Under the pieces are notes generated by a model that saw nothing but the letters and a program-made list of their open reading frames with translations, was not told where the DNA came from and did not search any database. The position numbers and the translations under genes are program-made. DNA of 64,000 bases from Camellia lanceoleosa (Eukaryota > Streptophyta > Magnoliopsida > Ericales > Theaceae), in NCBI GenBank assembly GCA_025200525.1, contig CM045762.1:75389217-75453216 (forward strand), given 5' to 3'. The stretch's first letter is position 1; each line of letters opens with the position of its first letter. Shown here piece by piece: positions 34,011 through 46,169 of this stretch.

Positions 34011-35529
34011 TGTGACACATGCATGGTATGGCTTAAATTTGGAAGAAACCCAATTGGCTAATTACACAATCAAACTTAAATTAGGCTCATACACATTAAA
34101 TTACAATTATTCAGTCATGTAGACGTCCCCAAACGTCCCGGGAGGATGAATCCCGTTTTGTTCATTTGGGCCTCACTACAGTTTAGGACTCAACGTCACG
34201 GTCCTGTATCTAATCTCGCAGAGTGCAATGCAAGACCGATGAATCATCAAAGAGTCCAAATCCGGCAAATCATTTTTGAAAACAGATTTTTTTGAAAGAA
34301 GTGCCAAACATGGACTGCTTTTCCAGATACAGAGTCGCCACCTAAATATTTTTTAATGGGGAATTTAGGAAACCCTGACTCGGTGCCAAAGGCCACGTGT
34401 CCGTCATCACCAAAGTTGCCTCGGCTCGGGAACTTGGGTACGATTGGGGAAGGTCAGCTATGAGCACCCCCTCTCACCCGATCCGAAGGTCGGCGTCTAC
34501 TAACCATGATATCTGATTTTGAAAATGTTATGTGTTCTTATTCCAGTTAATTAGCTAGAATTACTATGTGATGCGCACAGCAAGACAAGTATAGACTAGA
34601 TCGCCTAAATTGGAACAAAGCATTGCATATCCGTTTGTTTGGAAATGTTTTGAAATTTGCTACTCGCAATTAGCTAAAATACGGATTTCAATGAATTACC
34701 CCAATTCAAGCAATCCACCCTTCACCCACAGGCATTCAGGCAATTTATCACATAAGCATATAGCCACATGGTAAGCATGCTGTCATGTTAACATTCATAC
34801 TCATGTGAGATGCTAAAACATAAATACTTACAGTGTACTCCGTGCCAAAACAGTAAACTAGCTAGCAAACATACATGATCCAAGTCCATGTTGAGTGCCC
34901 AATGCATTGCATATAAAATGCAATCTAGAATAGGCTCGGCTAATCTAAGATGACATATGAAATGTGACAAGTAACACCTATTTCAAGTTAGATTTGGGAT
35001 ACTTATGCAGTTAGTATGATGCACCGAGCCCGGTGCATGCAATACAGATGGATGAATGCACGCATGCATAGTATACGGTATGCTAAATTAAACATGTCCT
35101 AATACTAACCATCAAAAGCTAGTAAATAAAATGGAAGAAAGACGTGAGGCTGGAAGACATACACACACTCACGCACACTTATTACAATTGTGCCCTCGCT
35201 CGGAGGGTCCGAATAAATAATACAAGCCACCTAATTAACTAACTCACAAGCTAATTAATTATTCCAGAACCAAATGAACAACTAGCTACAACTAATTATT
35301 ACACAACTTAATTATTTAACAAATTAATTATTACAAATAAATGAATGCTAACTGACTAGCAAGTAGGGAAAGCAGTAAACGGTGCCATTCCAGCTCTGTT
35401 TGAAGAAGGGAGGCATGCATGCTCGTTTTGGTTCTTCGCCTCGAAACGCCTTCCGGTTGCTCTTTAGAGGCTCTGTTTGCAGGGTGTCTTTCAGTGCTTG
35501 TTGCTGAAACTTACCAAAACACTGCAGGG

Positions 35530-35645
35530 GAAGTCACCAGTGGCCGGCCGGCCATGGAGGGAGATCTGCCGGCCAGAGATGGTCCACCGCCAGCCAAGGG
35601 TGGCACACTGCCGGCCATCAATGGCAGGCTGCCAGCCACTAGTGT
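35530..35645. repeat. GCCGGC-rich hairpin cluster 1 in LTR C
   Basis: Repeated TGCCGGCCATCAATGGCAG-like words with several GCCGGC and GGCCGGCC palindromes in about 115 bp. It is paralogous to cluster 2 at 37935-38050. Confidence 0.6.
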
Positions 35646-37554
35646 GCTGTGACACCAAACTGCAACGAAGCACAAAATAGAGAAAATGAAGGATTTCCCA
35701 AGGACATGTACGCACCATGGCACTCCAAATCACCTCAAGACATCAAGGGAGAGGCCAAGTTGGATCCACGACCATCAATCACGCATCCCGATGCATGATG
35801 GCCAAAGATCTAACTTGTGCAAATCAATATGAAAATGAATGCACAAATAAAGCAAGTAAAGCCTAGAACTCTATCATGAATCATCAAGAGCTTCGGCGAC
35901 CGAGGATTGAGGCACGTTCCATCACTTGGAGTATGAAACAACCCTCGTTCCTCGTGCTCCGATTAACACTTAATCCAAGCAATGCAACATATAAGCACGA
36001 CAAACATGCAACATGACCTAAGTGTGCAAACATGCAACTAACCCAAGCATGCAATAAGCATATAAGCATGATGTGAGGCAACAACCTTAGCCAATCATGA
36101 CAAAATGCAACATGAACGTATGAACATGCAAGGCATGTGGAGTTAAACAAGTACGCAACAACATACCAAATGGAACAAGCATGTGACAACATGGTAAGAT
36201 GGGCTTACACCAAAGATGGACACCTCTCAACTAGGTCCAAATCAGTAGCCAAGTGATGGAAATGAGACAATCGAAACACATTCAAACATGCACGATGCAA
36301 GGGATCGATCCTACGGCATCAAATGCCACTCTACCAAAGCATGGAAAAGGATGCAAGATGGCATACAAACATGCAATTTCCAGCTCTAAAATAAGATGCT
36401 CAATGGTCTCGAATCATGAAAACATGTCACCCGATGCATGAAATAGGCCTCGAAACTCAAAACTAGGCAAATGCATCGAACCACAAGTATGCAAAGAAAA
36501 CATTATTTGATCATGAAGTCTAAAGACAGAGCCAAGGCAGTCCCAAAACATGCACATTTCTAGTTTAAAGCATGGCCAAAAGATGCTAATAAGATGGACT
36601 AAAATAGCATGCAACTTTGGCTAGCAAGCATGGTTTACATGGTATGTATATGAAGCATATGAGAACTCATCAAACCAGCCAAAAACAGTGAATAAAACAA
36701 GGCCAAATATGCCCAAATAATCACTAAAATACAGCCAATGCATGCAAAAATGAGGGGCTTCTTTGGAGGGCCATGCAAGGGGTTGTTAAGCATATACAAG
36801 ATAGACACTTAGCATGGAAAAAAAAACTCTGGAAATCAAATATGACAGACCTAAAACTCACCAAATTGGCCCAGAAATGAGTCTAGGAAACATGCGAAGA
36901 AAGTCTCCTTTGAAAGGCCTTGAATGGGATTGTTCCACACATGCATTATAGACATAAAATATGGCCAAAAGGGCCTTGTACAGGGCCAAGGAAGACCTCA
37001 AAACTCACAAAATGAGGCCTGAAACATGACTTCAATGTATGCAAAATAGGGTCCCTTTGGAAGGCCTAAAAGACCACCAAACAAGACAGGGAGAGAGGGG
37101 GTCACCCCCCTCTAATTTTGGCCCTCAAAAATGCATCTAAGCCACTGAAAATCCACTGGATTTCAGTGGCTAAGAGGCCAAACCATGGCCAATGCAAGTG
37201 CTCTAATGCATGGCCCTAATCATGAAGAGATGAAGCATGCATAGGGGAAGATGACCCCAAACAGCAAAGAGACCTTAATCAAACTTAAAGAGGAGGTCAA
37301 AACAAGACTTTTTTCAGTTTATGTCGAGGTCCAAAAAGGCTCACAAATAAGACTAATATATCATGTAAAATAAGCCTTAAAAAGAGGGATAGAGCACACA
37401 AGGAGTTATAAGACCTCAAACAGAAAAGTATCTTTATACAATCTTCAAGAGGAGATCAAAATAAGGCACTTTTCAGTTTATGACAAAGTCCAGAAAAGGT
37501 TGCAAATAAGGGTAATTCATGGTGCAAAATAATACAAGAAAAGGAGAAATGAAG

Positions 37555-37812
37555 ACTTACCCTTGAAGAGCAGGCTGTCAGCAACTTCTGGATCAAGATG
37601 GGGGCTCTTTAACCTCTGCAACTCAGTTCCAAAGTGCTTGGATGGATGGTGGAGGTGTTGTGCTAGGAGGTGTAGTGCAAAAGTGCAAGGAAAAGGGACT
37701 AAAACAACAACAATATAGAGAGAGAGCAAGAAATATAGAGAGAGAGAGAGAGCTATATCTCTTGTCAAAGTGCTGAACCTCTGCTAAGGAGAGAGGGCCT
37801 CTCCTTATATAG
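37555..37812 (-). promoter_or_regulatory. promoter, leader and splice donor of LTR C (left copy)
   Basis: Minus strand: TATA box CTATATAAGG (37803-37812), then a CT-rich leader with a (GA)n/(CT)n microsatellite (37726-37752), then the donor AAGG-GTAAGT at 37560. The same order is present in the right LTR (TATA at 56451-56460). Confidence 0.55.
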
Positions 37813-37934
37813 AGGAAAATCAATTCAAAGCTTCTTGAACAAGCTTGGCAAGAGCTTCATCCCTCCATACACGTGTATGGAGGGGAAATTAAAGGATTCC
37901 AGCTGGCTCAAAAGATCTGCTATGAATCCTGCGG

Positions 37935-38050
37935 AGAGAGGGGGGCTGCCGGCCATCAGTGATGGCAGGCAGTGGCTCATTGATGGCCGGCAAGGGTCAA
38001 TTTTGGCCGGCATGTGGCTGGCATTGGCCATTAATGGCCGGCACACTTCC
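37935..38050. repeat. GCCGGC-rich hairpin cluster 2 in LTR C
   Basis: TGCCGGCCATCAGTGATGG, ATTGATGGCCGGCA, TTTGGCCGGCATG and ATTAATGGCCGGCA words in both orientations, able to form stems. The counterpart in the right LTR is at 56587-56700. Confidence 0.6.
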
Positions 38051-38843
38051 ATAGAGGCCAGCATAAAAAATCAGCCGTAGTCTCTGTTTTGAAAAAAGCC
38101 TAAATCCTTCATCTGGATGCCTTTTCAGGTCATTCTTGAGCCTAAACTGTAGCCCCGGAAGTCTTCTTTCCAAAATTGGAAGCCTCACCTCAAAATTCCA
38201 TGTGTGCTAAGAGATATCCCCCTTTTAGTGAAGACTGCTCAGTTTCGGTCCAACTGGATTGATGCCCAACTTTCAACAACCATATCTCTCCCATCCGGAC
38301 TCGGCTAGAGGAGATTTTTGAATGAAAATTGAAGCCCCGGAAGTAAGCTTTCCAATGGTGGTGGCCTCATAGCTGAAATCCAAGTATTCAAAAGGATAGG
38401 CCTAATTTGGCGACGACTTCTCGTCTCTCTCTTAATGGTTCATGCCCAACTCTTTCCCCAACTGGGTTTCTTCTCTTCTCTCCTTTTTTCTTCAACTCCA
38501 AACCCCTAAACAAGGTGTTTTGAAAGATTTTTCAAAGAGTTCATCTCTCTTTCATTCATTTCCACTTTGTCCTCGCTCAGTTTGTCGAAAAACACAACAT
38601 TTAATAAAATGCGAGCGTCGGAACATCGTAGGAACTTTATGTCAAAAATATTTTGAAAGAGAGGGTTTCAAGGTCTCAAAATCTTTTGATCAAGATATTT
38701 TTGGTCCAAAAAGGGGTATGAAGTTGAGATTTGACTCTCTCCTTGCTGAAGAAACTGAATCTTTCCCCTGCACAACTTTCACCACCAAGTAAACCATCAG
38801 TAGTGCCCAAGTCTTAAGGGCGGTCAAAAATGGGGTGCCTACA

Positions 38844-38857
38844 GTTGCCCCTCTTTA
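38844..38857 (-). promoter_or_regulatory. polypurine tract of element C
   Basis: Minus strand AAAGAGGGGCAAC directly before the TGTAGGCACCCC start of the 3' LTR. Confidence 0.65.
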
Positions 38858-39235
38858 ACAAAACTCGGAAGTCACAAAGTGACGAGAGTGAATGTCAAAG
38901 CCCAGAGACGACCCATTTTTGACAAGGCAGAAGACTTGGACAAACAAACAAAATATAGATAAACAAATGGTAGCGCCCGCAGGCTGCCTACGTATCCTAT
39001 TGCGAGGAATCAAACCAGCGTAGTTTAGGGGCAAGATGCAAATGATGCACAATGCAAGTGCAAAACTTACGATTATGCAAAGAGGGCTATAATGAAGCCC
39101 TTATGCAAAATAAATGCAACATTTTAAGCGAATGCTATGCGAAGAAATGCTACATCAAACTTGTACACAAGCAAGTAAACATGTTCCAAACTACATCTCA
39201 TGCAGAAAGGATGAAAGAAAATCATGCAATCTTAG

Positions 39236-40840
39236 CGAACATGTACGATAGATACACAAAGCGAACGTGTGATAGATACACAAGAGGTGAATATGTGCGA
39301 TAGATACACAAAATGAATGAAGTGTGATAGATACACAAAGTGAGCATATGTGATAGATACACAAACCGAACATGTGCGATAGATACACAAAGGTGAACAT
39401 GTGTGATAGATACACAAGATGAGCAAAGTGTGGTAGATACACTAAGTGAGCAAAGTGTGATAGATACACAAAGTGAACGTGTGTGATGGATACACAAAGT
39501 GAACGTGTGATAGATACACAAAGTGAACGTAGTGTGATGGATACACAAAAAGGTGAACACAAAGTGTGATAGATGCACTAAGTGAACAAGGTATGATAGA
39601 TACACAAAGCGAGAGTGTGTGATTGATACACAAAGCGAGCGTGTGTGATTGATACACAAAGGGTGAAGTGAGCAAAGTGTGATGGATACACAAAGCAAGC
39701 ATGTGATAGATACACAAAGTAGGCATAGTGTGATAGATACAAAGCGAGTGTGTGTGATTGATACACAAAGCGAGCGTGTGTGATTGATACACAAAGGGTG
39801 AAGTGAGCAAAGTGTGATGGATACACAAAAGGCAAACACAAAGTGTGATAGGTGCACTAAGTGAACAAGTGTAATGGATACACTAAAGGTGAACACAAAG
39901 TGTGATAGATGCACTTAGTGAACAAGTGTGATGGATACACAAAAAGGTAAACACAAAGTGTGATAGATGCACTTCGTGAACAAGTGTGATGGATACACTA
40001 AAAGTGAACACAAAGTGTGATAGATGCACTTAGTGAACAAAGTATGATTGATATACTAAAGGTGAACACAAAGTGTGATAGATGCACTATGTGAACAAAG
40101 TATGATTGATATACTAAATGTGAACACGAAGTGTGATAGATGCACTTAGTGAACAAAGTATGATTGATATACTAAATGTGAACACGAAGTGTGATAGATG
40201 CACTTAGTGAACAGGTGTGATTGATACACTAAAGGTGAACACAAAGTGTGATAGATGCACTTAGTGAACAAAGTATGATTGATATGCTAAATGTGAACAC
40301 GAAGTGTGATAGATGCACTTAGTGAACAGGTGTGATTGATACACTAAAGGTGAACACAAAGTGTGGTAGATGCACTTAGTGAACAGGTGTGATAGATACA
40401 CAAAAGGTGAATGAAGTGTGATTGATACACTAAATGAGTGAAGAGAGTGTGATTGATACACTAAGTAAATGAAGTGTGATTGATACACTAAACGAATGAA
40501 GAAAGTGTGATTGATACACTAAGGGTGAATGAGGTGTGATTGATACACTAAATAAATGAAGTGTGATTGATACACTAACTGAATGGAGTGTGATAGATAC
40601 AGAAAATGAAAAGGTGTGTGATAGATACACAAAAGTGAATATGTGCGTGATAGATACACAAAATGAGGATGTGTGTAATAGATACACAAAATGAATGAAG
40701 TGTGATTGATACACTAAATAAGCGAGAGTGTAATAGATACACAAAGTGAATGAAGTGTGATTGATACACTAAATAAATTAGAGTGTAATTGATACACTAA
40801 GTGAATGAAGTGTGATTGATACACTAAATAAATGATCTTA
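39236..40840. repeat. 1.6-kb variable tandem array (GTGATAGATACACAAA type)
   Basis: About 60 units built on the core GTGATAGATACACAAA or GTGATTGATACACTAA, each followed by a spacer of roughly 6 to 16 bases such as GTGAACGT or AATGAATGA. Higher-order repeats of pairs and triplets of units are visible (39600-39830, 40020-40390). It lies next to the 3' LTR. Long minus-strand open frames here come only from the repeat lacking stops. Confidence 0.92.
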
Positions 40841-42810
40841 AACGAAACTTCTTTGAATGAACCGTACATACAATATCGTGCATGACTGAGAAAGAAATTT
40901 GATAGGTACAATGCATTACAATGCATGATGCTTAAGGAAAGCAATAAATGGACAAAGCGGCGCTTTAGAAAGCACCTCATGAGGTGAGTGGCGGTGAACC
41001 GCTCTTCTCCGACAAGGATCTCCCCTTGTGCTCTTCGAACACTTACCTTCAACTTACAGTACAAAGGCTCTGAAATACTGACAAGGGTTCTTCACGTAGA
41101 ACACTTTGGATGCTGCCTTTCTTCCTGATCATATTCACAACTTTCCCTATTCTCCAACGGGGTAACAGACTAGGTTGGTTCAGTATCCAGAATTGAGGTG
41201 CATACACACTATCTCAACCTATGGGGCTTCCATACAGATTTCAAGCCGAGGACACGCCTCTAGGTATTTAAACCAGACTTTAGTCTCGGAAATCCCGAAC
41301 CTTTGCGTTCTAGGCAACAGCCATTCGAACTCTAGTTTCCACCGTCGCAGTTGGTCTCCTAGGAACTCATTGCGAACACAGCCGAGATGCCTCTAGCAGG
41401 GAATGGTACTCAGGGAGAGCACTTTTGATCGCCATTCTGGCTTGAAGCAGACTTGAACTTGAGCTTGAGGTAGAGGCACACTCATACTTCGGAGCATTGG
41501 CAAGACCTGAAGAGGTACACACGGAATGCAATCTCGGAACTTACTGAAGTTGAAACAAACTCAGATACCCGACATTTTCCCTCTTTTCTTTTGCTTTGCA
41601 GCCCGGAACCTATATAGCTTCAGCTAGGTCCTGGTTTTACTATTCTCATGTGACCTGGGTTGAACCCTGCAGTTTTATGAAAGAACAGATCCTGTTTTAC
41701 ACAAATGTAGAGAATGGCACAGCACTCGGAGCACAAAACGATTTTATTTTTGAAATTGAGAGATGAGTTCTTGACCAGGGTATTGAGCCTACGACTGAAC
41801 ACAGTGTACTACAACTCAACAACGGAAAACAAAAGGTAAACAACCTAAACACATCGAGTAACACTCGAAACGACTCAAAACAAGAATCGAAATAAAATAA
41901 AAAGACACGACACTCAGACGTGCACAGGGAGTCTATTTTTCTGGGTATTATTTCCCACCATTTCTTATTTGTGATTCTCACATCACTCGGCCCTTAAGCT
42001 CGGTTTTTCTCTCAAAACCCTTTCCTCGCTTTTCCTCTCAGCGTACATCTCTTTATTCTCCAATCTCTCATTTTTCATCCCTCCCCAGGGTGGTTGATGG
42101 ATAAATAAGAAGTTGCGGGCTCTTGCCCCTAGCATTTTGCTAGATTCTTTTTCTTCTGCCCACAACAGTGAACTTTCCCGCAGAGGGGTTGCGCTACAAC
42201 TAGGTGTGTAGCAAATTTGTAGCTGACATCAGTTGACGATGCCCTACTGGGGAGTTTGGACGTGATTAGATCTGTCCAGATGAGGGAATGGAATATCCTA
42301 CCCCATTCCAGTTCGCGCTTCATACTTGGCTTGATACCTCGTTGCTTAGAGGATATGAGAGCTTTCAGCCCTTTTCTGTTAGCTTCCGCTACGCCCTTCC
42401 TGGCGAATAGGGTGCCATTTTCGGCAAGTATGGTGCCCTTTCTGGCAAGTATGTTGACAATGGAGAAAGATAGGAAGCCTGACTCAAATGTGCCCCTAGT
42501 TTATCATTTTGACCATTTTTTTTTTGTTTTGTTTTTTTGGCTTTCTACTAAAACAATTTTGACCAACATGAGAGTTAGATTAACATGCTTGTTCGATTTT
42601 CTGATTTAAAATCATGCAAGTTAGGTTATGAGCACTGAAAATTTTCCTTTTTTGGGTCCAAGAAAATGGTCCAGTTTTGGAAAAGTGGAATAATTTTCGA
42701 GAGAATTAGTCAACCTCATTAAAAATTCTCAAAAATTATTTTTGCAAATGGCCACTGCTCGACCAACGCAGAATTTACTCTTGAGATGCACAACCTCAGA
42801 TCCAAAACAA

Positions 42811-42945
42811 ATGGAAAATTGCCCCTTGTCTGAAAGGCACTGCATGGCAACGGAAAGTTGCCCCTAGTCTGAATAGCACCGCAGCATATTGTATGGCAAC
42901 GGAAAGTTGCCCCTTGTTTGAATGGCACCGCAGCACATTGCAATC
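42811..42945. repeat. short tandem repeat, three copies
   Basis: Copies starting at 42811, 42844 and 42893 share GGAAAGTTGCCCCT and GCACCGCAGCA. Spacing is 33 and 49 bp. Confidence 0.7.
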
Positions 42946-43147
42946 AGTCTTCAGAGTGACGATCACAACCGAACTCTCAGATACAGAGAAGACAAAGATG
43001 ACCAAAACCATCACATGGACACAATCGAATTTGAAGTGTTTTACGGCTGGACTTCAGAATGAAGTTGCCTACGTATCCCAAACATGGGAATCAAGCCTTA
43101 CGTAGTTCCGGGGTAAGGTACACTCGGGTATTAACCTCTCCTTTTGC

Positions 43148-43330
43148 GCTCTAACTTTTGCCAAGGCCACCCTTTCTGAGTTTTCAACCTTGCGAGCTTT
43201 GTTCTTCTTTTCTTTTCAATTCTTTTCATTTCTTTTTTTTTCATCTTTTCTTTGCATTTTTTTTTTTTTTGTTCTTTTCTTCTTTTCTTGCTCTAACTTT
43301 TGCCTGGGTCGCCCTTCCGGGTTTTCGGCC
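43148..43330. repeat. 142-bp spaced duplication
   Basis: GCTCTAACTTTTGCC followed by a diverged CACCCTTTCTGAG or CGCCCTTCCGGG block occurs at 43148 and 43290, separated by T-rich sequence. Confidence 0.6.
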
Positions 43331-44572
43331 CAGCGAGCCTCTCAAGGGTAAAAGTGTAGCTTTGTCCATGTCAAATGGTTTCGAGATCCTGAAGTCATCT
43401 GAATCCAGGAGAATGGCTACTGTTCGTTGACGATGCAGGAGTCCATCCAATGAGAGGCTGAATTTGCCCCTAGTGTTGTGGATAGGAACTCGGTTGTCTT
43501 TCAGCAATGTCTTTTCCTTTCCTCCTTTCTAGGGTTTGGCATTCTTGCCGATCTTCATTGATTTGTGGAATGATCCATCTCCGGCTCTTCGAGCACATCT
43601 GACATTCTTTTTCCCCTAGTTCAAAGGGGTGCTCCTGATCTAGCTTCACAAGCTTCTTGATCTGACTTTTCTTGCCCCTAGTTGGCGGGCTGCTTCAAAT
43701 CTGGCCACACAAGCCTCACATTGCGGTTGACCGTTGAACACTCTGAATTAAGGTTCAAGGTTTGAAAGCAAGGGGTCGAGTCTCGAGGCTGAGAGCGATC
43801 CTAGGCTGCACAATCTCAAGAGCGATTCCACACAGGTCTTCGCAGGACTGCGCAAAAACATTTTTTTGAAATCTTTTAAGAAAGCGACCAGTCGCTCGCG
43901 CTGAAGACAGTGTAGAACCAATCTGGATCAAGCCAGGATCCTTCCCAGTACTCACACTAACAAGCATGATTTCATTCATTAAGGGCTTAGCATGCCTCTC
44001 TTTTTCTCAATTGATCAAATTTTTACAAATCCCGAGGAATTCCTTCATCTTTGTTTTCACCGCAGTGTTCAAAAAGAGTTTTTAAAAAACTTAGGTCGAT
44101 GTAATGAATTCAAGGCACAAAAGAGCAGGTGAAATGCACTACCGTTTTATTCAGAACTTCTGGCATAAGGCAGAAGCGAACACAAGAATGTGAAAATCAT
44201 TGCTGTTCATTCAAAATCTGTTGGCACAACTGGCTCCCTGGCAGAAACAGACTCAAAACAAAACGAAAAGACAAACGCAAAACAAAATGGTGACGCCCGA
44301 GGTAACACCCCCGGAATCACCCGACCTTTGTACAATAGGACTGACTCGATACAACAAGACAGACCCTTAATCAAAAGACTGACTTAAGACAAAGAGACAG
44401 ACTCAAAACAAAACTACAGAACTGACTCAAAACCCAAGTCAGAAACTTCAAAACTAGCATTCGTAAATGCTCAAAACAATGCGTGCCATTCCCACGTCTG
44501 AAGTAAATTGAGCGCCACCCGCAGCTGGTTCATCCCCCAATCACATCACATTATCCCCCATAAGTTCACTGA

Positions 44573-46169
44573 TCAAGTGCCGATAGACTTTGCAGGACCT
44601 GATGCGGCAATGACCCCGTTGTCAAACAGATCTTGTACATCATGGCGCAGATGAAAGCAACTGTCGGTGTTATGACCGGTTTGTTGATGGTAGGCACAGT
44701 ATTTAGTCTGGTCATGCTTTGCAGGGATAGGATCAGGTAGGGGCCGTTGTTTAAATGGTTTCAAATGTCCTTTCCGGAGTAAGACCTCTAGAGCCTTTGA
44801 CAAAGGCATATGAAGTGGGGTGAAAACCCTCTTGACTCGGGGTGGATATTTTTTTTTTGTGAGCTACTTCCGGACGCACCGGTGAATGGAGTAGCTATTT
44901 TTGATGCGGTGGTAGTAACCATGCCCACTTCAGAAGATCTTGCAGCTACATCACCACTAGCGGTCGCATTCGAATCATGGAAAACGCCTCATGGGTCGCT
45001 TCCTTCTGGTCAATGAGGCCCTGCCTCATAGCGTCCTCGATTTGCACCCCCATCTCATGCAGATCCGAAAAGGTAGGGAAGGGGAGAATAATCATTTTCT
45101 GCATAAGCTTGGGTTGGAGATTGCGCACAATCATCCGAATCTGATCTTTGTCAGTGGGCCTAGTGGTCATCAATGAGGCCTTTGCTCTCCATTTCGTCAC
45201 GAACTCTGAGAAACCCTCCTTTGGTTCTTGGCGGGTGACTTCGAGATCACGAGCTGTGACCTCGATCTGTGTGTTGTAGGAGTATTGAGCAATAAAGGCC
45301 TCAGCCAGCTCTTCCCAGTTCCGTTTCACAGAGTCCTCCAATTTCGCATACCAGATTGCGGCTATCCCAGACATGGCTCGGCCAAAGAGAGACAACTTCT
45401 GAGCTGTGGTCAAACCCATTGGCCTCAAGATATCAGAAAATAGGTGGAGGTGCACCCTTGGGTCTCCAGAGCCGTCAAAGCGATCGATATGCGGCATTTT
45501 GAATCTGTCCAGCAGCATCACAGCTGCATCGGTATACCCATCCTCGATGTCCGGGATGGACTTTACTCCCTAGGATTTCTTGAACAACTTTTCAAGTTTG
45601 TTCAATTTCAATGTTGTAGGGTCCACCTCGAACTCAAAGGAAGAGTCCGATTGATTGATAGGCGTAGGTGCCTTGGATAGTTGGGGTAAGATTGGGGGCG
45701 GAGCTGGCCCTATCGGAATGCCTGTACCCTCCTGGACATTTGGTGTTTCCTCGAGTGTCTGAACCCCTGGTGGTGGAAGAGCTTGATGGGAAGCAGATGC
45801 TCCGTTTTGTTGTTGCTACCTGGTGATTAGCTCTGCCTACTGGGCCATGATCGCAGCCTGCTATTTGGCAAATTCCGCTTGACGGGCAGGGTCCTGCTGC
45901 ATGAGTTTCATACTTTCTTGGAGTTGACGCATCATCTCCTCCATCCCTGCCATATTCTGCTGACCCGGCTGAGTGACTGGTATATTTATCCCTGTGGTGA
46001 AAACTGAGACCTCGGCCCAACTGTTTACTGGTGGGGTGGATAAGGGCCATTGATCTGGTAACTGCTGAACTGGTGATTTGTGCCTGATTGGCCCTTTTAC
46101 CCTGCCTCTGGCAAAGGAACACTGATTGCCCTTGAATTGAGTCTCTGACCTAACAAAGTCTATCAGCAC
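44573..46169 (-). pseudogene. gag of element C
   Basis: Minus-strand gag remnant, the only coding sequence of the element. The Retrotrans_gag core is at about 45130-45500 (LFSDILRPMGLTTAQKLSLF, then WEELAEAFIAQYSYNTQ and FVTKWRAKASLM). A nucleocapsid-type knuckle, YCAYHQQTGHNTDSCFHLRH, is at about 44640-44705, of the C-x2-H-x4-H-x4-C form seen in Ogre/Tat Gag. Frames 46169 and 45521 are in phase but separated by in-frame stops near 45861, 45837, 45819 and 45571. A frameshift lies between 45130 and 44809. It is close to the primer-binding site as expected. Confidence 0.85.

Larger units (their letters stand above)
34118..38843 (-). repeat. 3' LTR of element C (left copy)
   Basis: 4726 bp, uninterrupted. 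Plus-strand ends are TGTAGACGTCCCC and GGGGTGCCTACA. It is closely similar to the right LTR. It is rich in CATGCAA/GCATGC words (34740-37260). Reading frames within it are short and not conserved. Confidence 0.93.
40841..44572. other. non-coding internal region of element C
   Basis: No pol domain or antisense gene is found. It holds a (T)n/(CT)-rich stretch near 43200-43290 and short motifs such as TTGCCTACGTATCC, also present near the 3' LTR (38986). Short frames here have no family resemblance. Confidence 0.6.

Noticed and set aside
35419..35733. Frames over the GCCGGC cluster in LTR C
   Set aside because: They overlap in both strands, are not kept in the right LTR at equal length and reflect local GC richness.
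39191..40769. Several long minus-strand open frames (up to 230 codons) of CVSITH/LCIYHT-type repeats
   Set aside because: They exist in all three minus frames and arise only because the tandem repeat unit lacks stops; no conserved protein signature.
39236..40840. Repeat-spacer pattern resembling a CRISPR array
   Set aside because: The DNA is clearly plant nuclear; spacers are repeated and low-complexity, units are diverged, and no cas genes exist.
43158..43507. T-rich frames near 43158-43507
   Set aside because: Low-complexity poly-T/CT region within the non-coding interior of element C.
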